From Amorphophallus konjac (taxonomy: Eukaryota > Streptophyta > Magnoliopsida > Alismatales > Araceae), in the NCBI GenBank assembly GCA_022559845.1, contig JAHNEJ010001128.1, forward strand, positions 1-64,000: 64,000 nucleotides of DNA, written 5' to 3'. Position 1 is the stretch's first letter; every line of letters starts with the position of its first letter. A program made the translations under genes and the position numbers. Positions 22,787-33,647 of this stretch are shown here, one piece after another. The notes under the pieces were generated by a model that did no database searches, was not told the origin of the DNA, and was given only the letters and a program-made list of their open reading frames with translations.

Positions 22787-23194
22787 GCGTCAACGCCTTG
22801 ATCAAGTGGCGTGGACACAGTAGTTCAAACAATCAAGAAAGAAGCTTACTGGATTACTCTGGTGCGTCAACGCACTCATCAAGTGGCGTCGACGCAGCAG
22901 GTTGATGGATCGACAAGGTGACCAGAGGGTGGACGCAGTTGCACAATGCGTCAACGCACTCCACACGAAACGTGAGAGGGCTGAAGCCATCTAAGTTCAG
23001 ATGCTGGAACACCAATGCGTCAACGCAGCATGCTGAGAGAGTCGACGCAGCACGCCCATCTGCTGAAGGCTTGATCACTGGATCACCGATGCGTCAACGC
23101 AACAGGCTGATGGAGTCAACGCAGCAGACTTGACTTTTGTTGGTCGAATGTCTTTGAAGGCTGCGTCAACCCTTTGGAGCAAGTGTGTTGACGC
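22787..23194. repeat. Paired GCGTCAACGC/GCGTCGACGC palindromes in the 5' LTR
   Basis: Word starts: 22787/22809, 22864/22886, 22927/22948, 23017/23039, 23091/23113, 23163/23185. Five of six pairs are exactly 22 bp apart and one is 21. Within each pair the two words can also pair with each other to form a hairpin with a ~12-nt loop. The right LTR repeats this at about 30820-31227. Confidence 0.88.
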
Positions 23195-23231
23195 CACCTC
23201 AACTCCAGTTGCTGAGTGTACTAATGAAGGT

Positions 23232-23277
23232 CACGTGATCCGAGGTGCCTGGCTCGTGACCAGGATGCTGCCACGTG
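23232..23277. promoter_or_regulatory. Two G-boxes (CACGTG) in the LTR promoter
   Basis: CACGTG at 23232-23237 and 23272-23277, 40 bp apart and about 60-100 bp upstream of the TATA box; conserved in the right LTR. G-boxes are bound by plant bZIP and bHLH factors, often in abscisic acid or light responses. Use in this LTR is inference. Confidence 0.6.
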
Positions 23278-23337
23278 GTCCGAATTTCTAGGGCAGGAAA
23301 TGTGGAAGCCACACGCACCCAGTGTGCCTGCTGATGC

Positions 23338-23345
23338 TATATATA
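23338..23345 (+). promoter_or_regulatory. TATA box of the element H LTR
   Basis: TATATATA in GATGCTATATATACGAGTC; the right LTR has the same at about 31371-31378. Transcription would begin about 30 bp later, before the purine-rich leader, placing the hairpin and C-run in R/U5. Confidence 0.65.
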
Positions 23346-24063
23346 CGAGTCTTCATCCTCTATAGAAGACTGATCGAAGAAGAAGCCTGGAGGCAGAAAG
23401 AGTAACAGCAGAGCAGAAAGCTCTTCGATCCAGCAGAAGAAAAGAAAAAGAGAAAGAGAGAAAAGGAGAACAGAGATCGAGAGAAGAAGAGAAGTGCAGC
23501 AAAGAAGAAAGAGAAAGAGGCCTAGTGAAGAAAGAGAGTGAGATCGAGGGAGATCTGTTCCTACTGGACCGTGGATCAGATCCAGGCCAATCAGCTCCGT
23601 TGAGAGCTACATTGTGCATTTCGTTTTTCAGCTTTCTGTTTGCTGAAGTTATTTTCATTTCGTGTTTTTATTTTTCCTTTTTCATTTGGTTATCCTTGTT
23701 CTTCCGATTCTCAGTAGTGAGGTCGGGTTCCTCCTGGTGGGTCAGGAGAAGGGAGATCTGATCTCCGATTTGCAAGCAGCAGGAGGGGTGTTTGTGGGTT
23801 CCCTCCGGGCTAGGAGGAAGAGAGGCTAGGCCTCTGGTGGATTACTGGTAGCAGAGTGCTACTGGCTGGTTCACTGGTAGCGGGGCTGCTACTAGTGGGG
23901 TTCCCTCTTGGTATAGAGGAAGAGAGACGTGAGTCTCTGGTTTCTAGTGACCGTGGGTTGCTAGAGGTTCCCTCCATGTAGGAGGAAGAGGGGAGGTTAT
24001 TCCCCTGGGTAAGCTGTGTATCAGCGTCTGTTGGCAAGCTGTGTTGCCCAGCTGTTAGTGAAG

Positions 24064-24084
24064 CCACACTCGGGTTGAGTGTGG
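24064..24084 (+). promoter_or_regulatory. Conserved LTR hairpin of element H
   Basis: CCACACTC, loop GGGTT, GAGTGTGG, followed by GGTGGATGTA and GAACCACCTAAAAA. Same place and 8-bp stem as in the left LTR (997-1017) and element F, with different base pairs. Repeated at 32097-32117 in the right LTR. Confidence 0.65.
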
Positions 24085-24356
24085 GGTGGATGTAGGTCTG
24101 CAGGACCGAACCACCTAAAAACCCCTCTTGCATTGTGGTTTGATTGTTTATGGTTTGCTTCCGCTAGATGTTTGCATAGGGGCGCTCCAAGTGTTTGATC
24201 ACAGGTTCATTAGTTGACTTGATCAGATTTTGTTCTAAGTGTTTAATCTGCTGAGTGAGCGAAATTCTAATTGAGCGAAAGTTTATATTGGGTGAAAGTT
24301 TTTATAGGCTATATTCATTCACCCCCCCTCTGAATACTTGTACTGAACCCAACAAT

Positions 24357-24368
24357 TGGTATCAGAGC
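24357..24368 (+). other. Primer binding site, initiator tRNA-Met type
   Basis: TGGTATCAGAGC two bases after the LTR end. This is the usual plant Ty1/copia minus-strand primer site. Sequence from here to the gag start (24369-24633) is untranslated leader. Confidence 0.93.
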
Positions 24369-24633
24369 AGTCTCTGACTTAACAGATCTAATAATCTGCA
24401 GAGGATCCTGCTAACTGTTTAGTGCATTTCAGAGTGGGTCATTTGGAATCGTTTTGATTTACTGTCTTAGTGCTTTACGTTGATCATCTGGTTTAATGTA
24501 TTTGTGTTTGGTGCATTTCATAAGTGTGCCTCTTGTATTCTGTGTTTAGTTTCACTGAGTTAGTGCCGTGTCTTGATTATCTGGTTTTGTTGTCTATTGT
24601 TTTGTGCTTTGAATTTGGTTGTTATCTGATTCG

Positions 24634-27153
24634 ATGGCTAATCCTCCGATATTCAGAGGTGATAACTTTGACTCTTGGTTCGAAAGCCTCCATTGGTATG
24701 TAAAGTCTACTGATCCAAAATTGTGGAAGGTAATGACTCATGGCCCATACAAATTATCGAAGGATAAATCTAAATGGACCAAGAAGGATAAGCTGAAAGA
24801 CTCTGTCAATAATAGAGCTATAGTTTTATTAAAAGAATCATTTGACAGATCTCTAATTGAATGCATTTCTTCTTGCAGGTCTGCCAAAGACATTTTGGAT
24901 AAACTGAAACTAATCAGGAATCACAGCAAAATCTTAATGGCTGATTATAGAAATGCTGATGATGAAACTTCATCCGAGGTAAGTTCTGAATCAGAAGGAT
25001 ACTCTTTCGATGAATTGATAGAGATGTATGAAAACTTGTTAGAAGTTTCCAAGAAATTGAAATCTGAAAATAAAAAATTGAAAAAGAAATGTGATAGAAT
25101 AAATCTGAAAGATTCATGTGAAAACTGTCCAAATATGAAAAAGTCTTATGATGCTTGCATGCTAGATGTTCAGAATCTTAAGAAACAAAATGATTCTCTA
25201 AAAATTGAAAAACAAACATGGTTGGATAAAATGTCAGAAATAGAGAATCAGTTGAATGACAAGAAAAAGGAGCATCTAAAAGGCATGCAGGAACTCACTG
25301 AAGTTAATTCTCAATTGGACAAACTGAAATTGGAAAATGAAGATCTTCAAAAGATGAATAAAACTCTTAGGGTCAGAATGAATGAAATCAATGAGGAGGT
25401 TTCACAGTCCTCTTCTGCTAAATCAAACTGAAAAATATGCTCAGCTTTAAGAGAACGTAATGAAGATCTCTTTAGTGAGAATGAATGGCTAAATAAACAT
25501 ATTGCCTCATTTAAAGATGATCACAAAAATCTGCTCGCTGAGAAAATTAAAGCAGAAGAAAGAGAAGATGAACTGATTGAAAAATTGGAGCACATGTCTG
25601 GAAGAGAGAGATGTGCTAATAATGAAATTCAGGATAAAAATCTTGAGGAAGAAAACACTGAATTAAAAGTTGGAGTTGAAAAACTGAAGTGGTTGAACAC
25701 TGGCTTGTCTGAAAGACTTCTCACTATAGAAAAAGGAAAAACTGTCTATGATGAAAATTCAGAAATTTTGAACAGTCTATAACAAGAAATTGAGAAGTAT
25801 AAAACTGCAAACCAAGTTCTAAGCGAATGTGTTAATTGCAGTGAACATGAAATAGCCAGTTATGAACTTCACATTACTAGCCTGGAAGATAAAATTCATA
25901 ATCTGAAAATTTTAGCTATTGAATCTGCAAAGATTAAAGGAAAAATGAAAACTGTTGGGAAGAGGAAGGATGATAACTCAGAAGGGGGAGCAAATGGCTG
26001 TTCTGATGTTAAGAAAATCACTAAAAACCAGCTATATACCACTTTTGTTCAAAGCACTGATGTTGCTGGTACCACAAAGCAATCCCCAAAACAAAATAAA
26101 AATCAGAAGTCACCTTCAAAATCTGTCTTTCAGTTCAAAGCTCAGAAAATTGGAAGGCAAACAAAACCTGTTGATAATAATCAGAAATTGAAAAAGAAAA
26201 GTCAAACAAAGAAAGCAAAGAATAATTCTGGTTATACTCTGAAATTTGTTAGCTATGCTGAATCTGATGGGTCAATGCAAAATGCTCATGCTTCTTGTAC
26301 TCATTCACATGCATCTGTGAATTCATCTGATAGAAACCATGCCCCTAGGAAATCTGATGCTTCTTGCTATTACTGTGGTAAGCATGGGCATATCATGGAT
26401 GATTGCAGAATATTAAAAGAGGATGAGCATGCAAATAAAACAATGCATTCTAGGAATCTATCTGGAAGAAATCATGCCTTCAGGAAATCTAATGCTTCAT
26501 GCTATTATTGTGGTAGGTATGGTCATTTAATGAATGAGTGCTATGCTTTGAAATCTGATAACAGAATGCATGCCAGATACACCCCAAATCATCATGAGCA
26601 CAAAAGAAACAAACTCAAATTTAATCAGCATATCATTTGTGTCACTTGCAATAAGCCTGGGAATAAGGCTATTGAGTGCTGGTCAGGAAATCATTGGGGT
26701 AAAGATGAATCTAGAAGCAAGCATCTTAAATGCTTCGAATGTGGGAGGCATGGCCATACAGTCAAGGACTGTTGGCATGCCCAAGTAAGTCATGTTAATA
26801 ACAAAGTTTTTAAATTTTCTGCAATACGACCAGTGAACTTTTCATGCTTTAATTGTGGTAAATCAGGTCACAAATTTGCTGAATGTTGGATGAAGAAGAA
26901 TAAGAAACAGAATGTTCATGTAAACAACAGAACAACTCATGCTCAATCTCATAGGTCTCATGCTTCTTTTGATAAGCATCATAGGACCAGACAATCTGTT
27001 GTTTCATGTCATTATTATGGAAATTTTGGACATTCTATAACTGACTGTTCTTTTATGGAATTTGATGATAATGTTGCAAAAAGAATGTTTAGAACACCTG
27101 AGAGGGGTAGTGCAGGACCCAAGACTGCTTGGGTCCCTGCAAGATCATATTGA
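24634..27153 (+). pseudogene. Element H gag-like protein: gag N-domain, coiled coil, zinc knuckles
   Basis: ATG at 24634 (MANPPIFRGDNFDSW). One frame runs 839 codons to 27153 but is cut by TGA 25429-25431 and TAA 25780-25782. N-terminal ~90 residues resemble copia gag (KLWKVMTHGPY, SCRSAKDILDKL), but the frame then jumps from the middle of the usual gag domain to a long Lys/Glu/Asn-rich coiled coil (24970-25930). The C-terminal part has six knuckle-like motifs near 26360, 26500, 26640, 26735, 26850 and 27010 (for example CYYCGKHGHIMDDC, CFECGRHGHTVKDC). The third has lost its His and the sixth its second Cys. The first two are a ~130-bp duplication. The end GPKTAWVP is where copia pol normally follows. 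Gag would form the virus-like particle. Confidence 0.82.
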
Positions 27154-29429
27154 TTGATATGTTACAGGTGTGCCTTGGTGAGAGAAATAAAAGGGGTAAT
27201 TTAGCCAAGGCACTCAAAAAGGAAGCCCCAGGATTCTACATCTCAGGTTAGTTCTGAACTTGTTTTTAAATTTCATCATCTGAAAATGATGATTTGTCTG
27301 TTTGATATCTAAAATTGTTGAACTGTTCGTTTGATGTCTGATATTCTCTTCATGTCTAGCTGATCAGTCTGCACTCCAGACTCAGCTATTGAGTTTTAAT
27401 TCTGCATATATGATGTTTTTCTCTTGTCATATGTTGAACTGAATTCGAATGGTCCGTGTGACCAGGTTCTCCACCTAGAACCATGGGTCTAGTCCTTATG
27501 AAGAGCTGTGTCCTGCATATCAATAATTTTTGAAAAATCTAAACAGAAATGGCTTGGATGCATACATCTGAATAAGTTTTCAGCTTGATATTCATCTTAT
27601 TGGCATTCATACTTTCATTCATGCATATTCTAAGGGGGAGTTAGCTTGGGTTGGAGATCTCTGCTTAAATGATGATCGATATACTAAGATGAAGCTGCTG
27701 ATTGAATAAATGGGTCAACGCTGTATGAAGATGGGGTCGACGCTTCAGACTGTTTTCCTTGAAAAATCGTTTGTGAAGCAAGTTTAGCTGCATGAGTGGG
27801 TTGACACTAAGGATGGATTGAGTTAACGCAGCCCCAGCTCAAAGTCAACACTTGGTATCAAAAGACAGATTTGTCTGAAATACAGTTGCTGAACTTGGTT
27901 GAATATTTTAAGAAGGTTCAGCGACACTGAAGTTTGGTCTTCACTCATCTCTCTCTCTTGTTGAAATGCTCTTGTAGCTCATCTCTCTTCATGTTGAGTT
28001 CTGAAGTGTGACCTGCATCATGTTGTCAGGGGGAGCTGAGAGTTTTTCTGTTCTATTCATTGAATCCTTGCTACTTCTCACTATCCCCATCTAGCTCTTT
28101 CATATCTTTTGACATCAGATGCTCCAGGAACTCAATGCCTATTGCTATCATTTCGCTAACCTTCACTGAACAACAGTTCTGTTTCTGGTTTAGTACATTG
28201 AGTTGTGATTATTTCAATTATTCTTTTATAAGAATCACTCTCACAAATTGAAAAGAACTAAAGGTTTAACCTTTATAAATTGAAGAGTCAAATGTCTGTC
28301 TTCAGAATTTGAGATAAAAGAAAACTTTTATAGCTCTTAATCTTTGTCTCATGGCTAAAATAGAAAAGTTTTTGTAATGCCTAAATGTGTTGAACTGGAT
28401 ATGTCTTGAACAGGCTAATAAGAGTGTGTACTGATTTTTTTAAACAATCACTCTAAAAGAATTAAGGGCAGCAGTAAATAAGATCATTAATGTTAAGAGC
28501 TGAACATAGTGACAGAGCAATGGCTGATTGCACTGAGAAACTGTGAACTCCTCCAAAGAAGCAGGAGAATTCACATGTCATGAGGTGATTCAGAATATCT
28601 CTGTTCATAGGGTCAAATCTATAGGGGGAGTCCTCACCAAGTAACTGAGGGTACTGGCCTCTAATCAAGGTGTACCCTTAATGTCAAAAGTGAAGACTAT
28701 TCTTTGTGGGTTTTGATCTGAAATAGGTCTAGTAGTTTATGCCTAGTAACTCGGGGGTACCTGCCTCTGATCAAGGTGTACACCTAATGTCAACAGCATA
28801 AATGCCACTGATCTATTTACTTAGTTCAGGTTCTGAAAAATTCAAAAGTGAAAATCAAACTGCTGTAACCTTTCGAAAAATCAAAAGTCAATGAGTGAAA
28901 ATTATTTTTATCAATACATGTTCAAGTTGCCTCTCTTGAATTTCCTTGTTTAATCACAAAAGGGTATTATTTCTGACTTATCTATTAATACCATGTGCCC
29001 TAGATTCATTGCTATAAATGGAGTCTATAAACTCTTTTTCAGGGGTCAGGTGTTTTACTCTAGATTTATCACTGTTAAACCTGAATTTTTAAAATTGTAT
29101 GTTGCTGATTCTTATACTTTAACAGTTGTTTATAATCATGCTTCCTTTCTGAACCTATGATTCAGCTGTTGTCAAGTGACCCTCCTACCTTCTCTTCCTT
29201 GTTTATCTGTTCATATTCCTTCTCAAAGGGGGAGCTATTATTTAGGGGGAGAAATAATTCAGGGGAGTCTTACATTCAGGGGGAGAATGTTCTAGAGGAA
29301 TTTGCATGCATAATGCACTTTGCACTCTTGTTTTTACTATTTTTCTCTTTTTGATCATGTCAAAGGGGGAGAAAATCTTGTGTGTGACTCACTGTCACAT
29401 TGTGTTGCCATCATCAAAAAGGGGGAGAA
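27154..29429 (+). other. Element H non-coding 3' interior with repeated polypurine motifs
   Basis: No pol homology seen. GGGGGAG tracts lie at about 27633, 28028, 28624, 29228, 29245, 29279, 29365 and 29420; the last is the functional-looking polypurine tract adjoining the 3' LTR. Palindrome pairs GGGTCAACGC/GGGTCGACGC (27712/27734) and GGGTTGACAC/GAGTTAACGC (27798/27820) are again exactly 22 bp apart. A near repeat of ...CTCGGGGGTACCTGCCTCTGATCAAGGTGTAC is found twice (28650-28680 and 28750-28790). Confidence 0.75.
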
Positions 29430-32388
29430 TGTTGTGCCTCTTAGGCACAAGCATGTGCTATGTTGCTTTGATGATAGCAATGCTATTTGGTTTTGATGAT
29501 AACAAGACAGTGAGTGCATTTGAGTGCATTTGATATTGTATTTTGATGATAGCAATGTTATTGTGTTTTGATGATTGCAATAAACAAAGTGCATTTCTAT
29601 GCATTCTTATTCTTGAGCCTTCTGCATATGATAGCAACATGAATGATGATGTTTAGCATTGATGGTATTTGTTCTTTATATATATGCATTACATTCTGTC
29701 AGATATCATGCCTCTGCATGTATCTACAGTCTGAACAGCAGTGGGTCGACCCACCCTTGCTGATGCGTCGACCCATCAGAACATTGATTGGTTGAGTTGA
29801 AGTCTATACAGAGTCTGCATCCTCTAAAGTCTGTACATCCGATTGCCGTTGTTTGGCCAAGTCTGTACAGCCAACGCCTTCATTGATTCCAAGTCTGGAC
29901 ACTGGTCTTCAGGCATTCCAAGTATGCACATTGATTCAGGCTCTCCAAGTCTATACATTGGGGTCTGTTCCTACGTTTCATTAAGTGAAGTCTGTACATT
30001 CGGTTCTGAAGCTTAAAGTCTATACAGTCCAGCCTAGTCCTACGATCAAGGCTTTAGCTACACTCAAGTCTGTACAATGGCTTCGCTTCATCAAGTCTGT
30101 ACATTGAATCGCCAACATCTTTGAAGCCCATACATCGCTCAAAGTCTGTACAGAGTCTAGCGTCTCAGTTAGCATCTCATGCATTTGAGTAAAGTCTGTA
30201 CATTGGTCTGTTAGCAAGTCTGAACATCATCCGTCTTTGTTAGCGTCTCAGGCATTGGGCTAAGTCTGTACAGCATTCAATGTCTAGAGCTTCATGAAGT
30301 ATGTACATCAGACTGTTACAGCAAGTCTGTACATTGTCCGTCTTCCTTAGCGTCTTGACACTTGAAGTCTATACATTCGATGTGCAGAGTTGATGTCTAT
30401 ACATTGGCCTCCATGATTCTAAGTCTATACATTCGTTTTAAGGTAAAGTCTGTACATTGCCTTTGTATTTCAAAGTCTGTACACTGCATTCGCATTCAGC
30501 AAAGTCTCTACATTGCATACAAGCATCACAAAGTCTGTATAGTGGGCAAGGGTGTACATCCACCAGTGAACACATTAAGTCTATACACCGCCTATGTTCA
30601 TCTGAGTCTTATGATGTCTTTATATTCATTAAGTCTATACATTGCGTTGTGTACACTTTACATTGCTTTCGCCTTCACAGCAAAGTCTATACAATGCAAT
30701 GCATATACTTAGAACTAATGACTTCGTTTCATCTGTCTGACAGGGACTGAAGAGGCTAATGAACCCCTTAACGCAAGAGGGCTGAAGACATCCAATTTCA
30801 GCTGCTGGAACACACCAATGCGTCAACGCCTTGATCAAGTGGCGTGGACGCAGTAGTTCAAACAATCAAGAAAGAAGCTTACTGGATTACTCTGGTGCGT
30901 CAATGCACTCATCAAGTGGCGTCGACGCAGCAGGTTGATGGATCGACAAGGTGACCAGAGGGTGGACGCAGTTGCACAATGCGTCAACGCACTCCACACG
31001 AAACGTGAGAGGGCTGAAGCCATCTAAGTTCAGATGCTGGAACACCAATGCGTCAACGCAGCATGCTGAGAGCGTCGACGCAGCACGCCCATCTGCTGAA
31101 GACTTGATCACTGGATCACCGATGCGTCAACGCAGCAGGCTGATGGAGTCAACGCAGCAGACTTGAGTTTTACTGGTCGAATGTCTTTGAAGGCTGCGTC
31201 AACCCTTTGGAGCAAGTGTGTTGACGCCACCTCAACTCCAGTTGCTGAGCGTACTAATGAAGGGCACGTGATCCGAGGTGCCTGGCTCGTGACTCGGATG
31301 CTACCACGTGGTCCGAATTTCTAGGGCAGGAAATGTGGAAGCCACACGCGCCCAGTGTGCCTGCTGATGCTATATATACGAGTCTTCATCCTCTATAGAA
31401 GACTGATCGAAGAAGAAGCCTGGAGGCAGAAAGAGTAACAGCAGAGCAGAAAGCTCTTCGATCCAGCAGAAGAAAAGAAAAAGAGAAAGAGAGAAAAGGA
31501 GAACAGAGATCGAGGGAAGAAGAGAAGTGCAGCAGAGAAGAAAGAGAAAGAGGCCTAGTGAAGAAAGAGAGTGAGATCGGGGGAGATCTGTTCCTACTGG
31601 ACTGTGGATCAGATCCAGGCCAGTCAGCTCCGTTGAGAGCCACATTGTGCATTTCATTTTTCAGCTTTCTGTTTGCTGAAGTTATTTTCATTTCGTGTTT
31701 TTGTTTTTCCTTTTTCATTTGGTTATCCTTGTTCTTCCGATTCTCAGTAGTGAGGTCGGGTTCCTCCTGGTGGGTCAGGAGAAGGGAGATCTGATCTCCG
31801 GTTTGCAAGCAGCAGGAGGGCTGTTTGTGGGTTCCCTCCGGGCTAGGAGGAAGAGAGGCTAGGCCTCTGGTGGATTGCTGGTAGCAGAGTGCTACTGGCT
31901 GGTTCATTGGTAGCGGGGCTGCTACTAGTGGGGTTCCCTCTTGGTATAGAGGAAGAGAGACGTGAGTCTCTGGTTTCTAGTGACCGTGGGTTGCTAGAGG
32001 TTCCCTCCGTGTAGGAGGAAGAGGGGAGGTTGTTCCCCTGGGTAAGCTGTGTATCAGCGTCTATTGGCAAGCTATGTTGCCCAGCTGTTAGTGAAGCCAC
32101 ACTCGGGTTGAGTGTGGGGTGGATGTAGGTCTGCAGGACCGAACCACCTAAAAACCCCTCTTGCATTGTGGTTTGATTGCTTATGGTTTGCTTCCGCTAG
32201 ATGTTTGCATAGGGGCGCTCCAAGTGTTTGATCACAGGTTCATTAGATGACTTGATCAGATTTTGTTCTAAGTGTTTAATCTGTTGAGTGAGCGAAATTC
32301 TAATTGAGCGAAAGTTTATATTGGGTGAAAGTTTTTATAGGCTATATTCATTCACCCCCCCCTCTGAATACTTGCACCGAACCCAACA
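29430..32388 (+). repeat. Element H 3' LTR (2959 bp)
   Basis: Almost the same as 21397-24354, with scattered single-base differences (for example GTGCCTCT for GTGCCTCC at the start) and one extra C in the terminal C-run. TATA at 31371-31378, hairpin at 32097-32117. It ends ACCCAACA, followed by the TCCTT target copy. Confidence 0.95.
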
Positions 32389-32393
32389 TCCTT
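32389..32393. repeat. Target-site duplication of element H, right copy
   Basis: TCCTT directly after the LTR end; matches 21392-21396. Confidence 0.95.
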
Positions 32394-32878
32394 GAAATGG
32401 GAACTTGAGGCATTGGTGAGCAGTAGACAGCACGGCATTATGATTATCAATCCACAGATGACCCAGAATAGCTTTGAACATAGGGTCGATGTCGAGCACA
32501 TAAAACTTAACAGGCATTGTTAAAGGCCCGAGTTCAACCAGGACAGTAATCACCACACGACCTTCTTGAATTATCATATGCTGCAATGGTAGTCGGGGTA
32601 GGCCTTAACAAATCTTCCGAGATATTGCATGCTCTCAAAGTGCTCAAGGGACAAACATTGATAGAGGCCCTAGTGTCTACCAACGCCGCATCTATGCTTA
32701 CTTTGTTCAAAATGATAGAAATACATAGCGGCATTTGACGAGCCTCAGAAGGTGCTTGCTCGGTCTCAGAGAATGTAATGGCGCCCCCCTTGGAAACTGT
32801 AGCCAGGGTGATCGGTAAACTATCCACTGCCATATCTTCATTAACCATCACTTTCTGCAAAAAATTCCCGCAGTGCAT
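32394..32878 (-). pseudogene. Element B protease (right of insertion H)
   Basis: PLCISIILNKVSIDAALVD is followed by TRASINV: the catalytic triplet DTG of retroviral aspartic proteases (intact in element A) reads DTR, which should abolish activity. The frame changes near 32560-32580. The part KFYVLDIDPMFKAILGHLW follows, then HQCLKFPFQG, where element H begins. Protease cleaves the gag-pol polyprotein. Confidence 0.82.
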
Positions 32879-33647
32879 CTTGGTGGAGTTTGGACCGCTT
32901 AATCAACTCCAGAACTGAAATCTTTGCGGGCATTCGGTCCAGATGATGTAGCAAGTCATACTGAGTTCCCGGAAAAGGGTCTGTCTCCTCATGATCAGCA
33001 ACCTGCTGGGGAAACTAGGAGTTGGGTGCAGATGCACCAGTGGTGGGATAACTCTGATGGAATAAACGCCCGCTCCGAAGGGCGAGGTTCTGAGCCGGCG
33101 CGGCATTAGGCGGACTCATGGTGGGTGGCTTAATGGGCCCAATGGGGTGGATGAGAGGTGTAGAGGTAGGCGTGGTAATGGTAGCGGGGGTAATAGTAGT
33201 GGTGTGAACGGGTCTTGCTGGGAGGATGATAGGTGGAGGGTTGGATGGCGGGGTGGCAATAATAGGCGGAACATGGACTTGCGGGCGAGCGAGGACGGGC
33301 GACATAATGGGAGAGGCGAATGGTAGGATGAGGGGTTTGTGGGGAACAGCAGGCACACTTGGTGTAGTGGTGGCAGCTTGATGGTTTGGCGGGAGTATGA
33401 TAGGGGTAGAAGGTGGAGGGGAGTCACGGTAAGTATGGTGGAGGGCCATGAGCCGCTGGATAGACGACTCATCATCGTAAGACCATCTGGCATTGGGGGT
33501 CGGACGTTGGACAAGGTTTTCTTGAGCCGGTGCTGGAGGTGGAGGATTTGGAGCAGGTGGATGATTGGGGATCAGATTCTGATGGATCCCCAGATCCTGC
33601 GCGGGCTGCGGCTGTTGGGGCTGCGGTGGCTATGGTTGCGGTGCTGG
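32879..33647 (-). pseudogene. Element B proline-rich linker between gag and protease
   Basis: Read on the minus strand it is strongly Pro/Thr/Ser/Ile-rich in overlapping frames (PPPSTPIILPPNHQAATTT and similar), followed by PSFPSRLL-like text. Low complexity, no enzymatic motif. It corresponds to the disordered linker often found between gag and protease in this lineage. Confidence 0.6.

Larger units (their letters stand above)
21397..24354 (+). repeat. Element H 5' LTR (2958 bp)
   Basis: TG...CA ends (TGTTGTGCC...CGAACCCAACA at the right copy; ACTGAACCCAACA here). Contents in order: a T-rich start with repeated TTTTGATGAT words, a 22-bp-spaced GGGTCGACCC/GCGTCGACCC pair at 21710/21732, the AAGTCTGTACA array, the GCGTCAACGC pair array, two G-boxes, a TATA box, a GAAGAGA-rich leader, the conserved hairpin at 24064-24084 and the terminal CCCCCCCTCTGAAT block. 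Confidence 0.95.
21397..32388 (+). mobile_element. Sirevirus-derived element H: two LTRs, gag, no pol
   Basis: An 11.0-kb insertion with LTRs at 21397-24354 and 29430-32388, 5-bp TSD TCCTT, initiator tRNA-Met primer site (TGGTATCAGAGC) at 24357-24368 and polypurine tract (AAAGGGGGAGAA) just before 29430. The 5.1-kb interior has a gag-like frame with coiled coil and zinc knuckles, then 2.3 kb with no protease, integrase, RT or RNase H. The LTRs differ by only scattered substitutions by eye, implying a recent insertion, so mobilisation in trans is inferred. Repeated GGGGGAG tracts before the 3' LTR and palindrome-rich LTRs are Sirevirus traits. It splits element B's protease. Confidence 0.93.
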
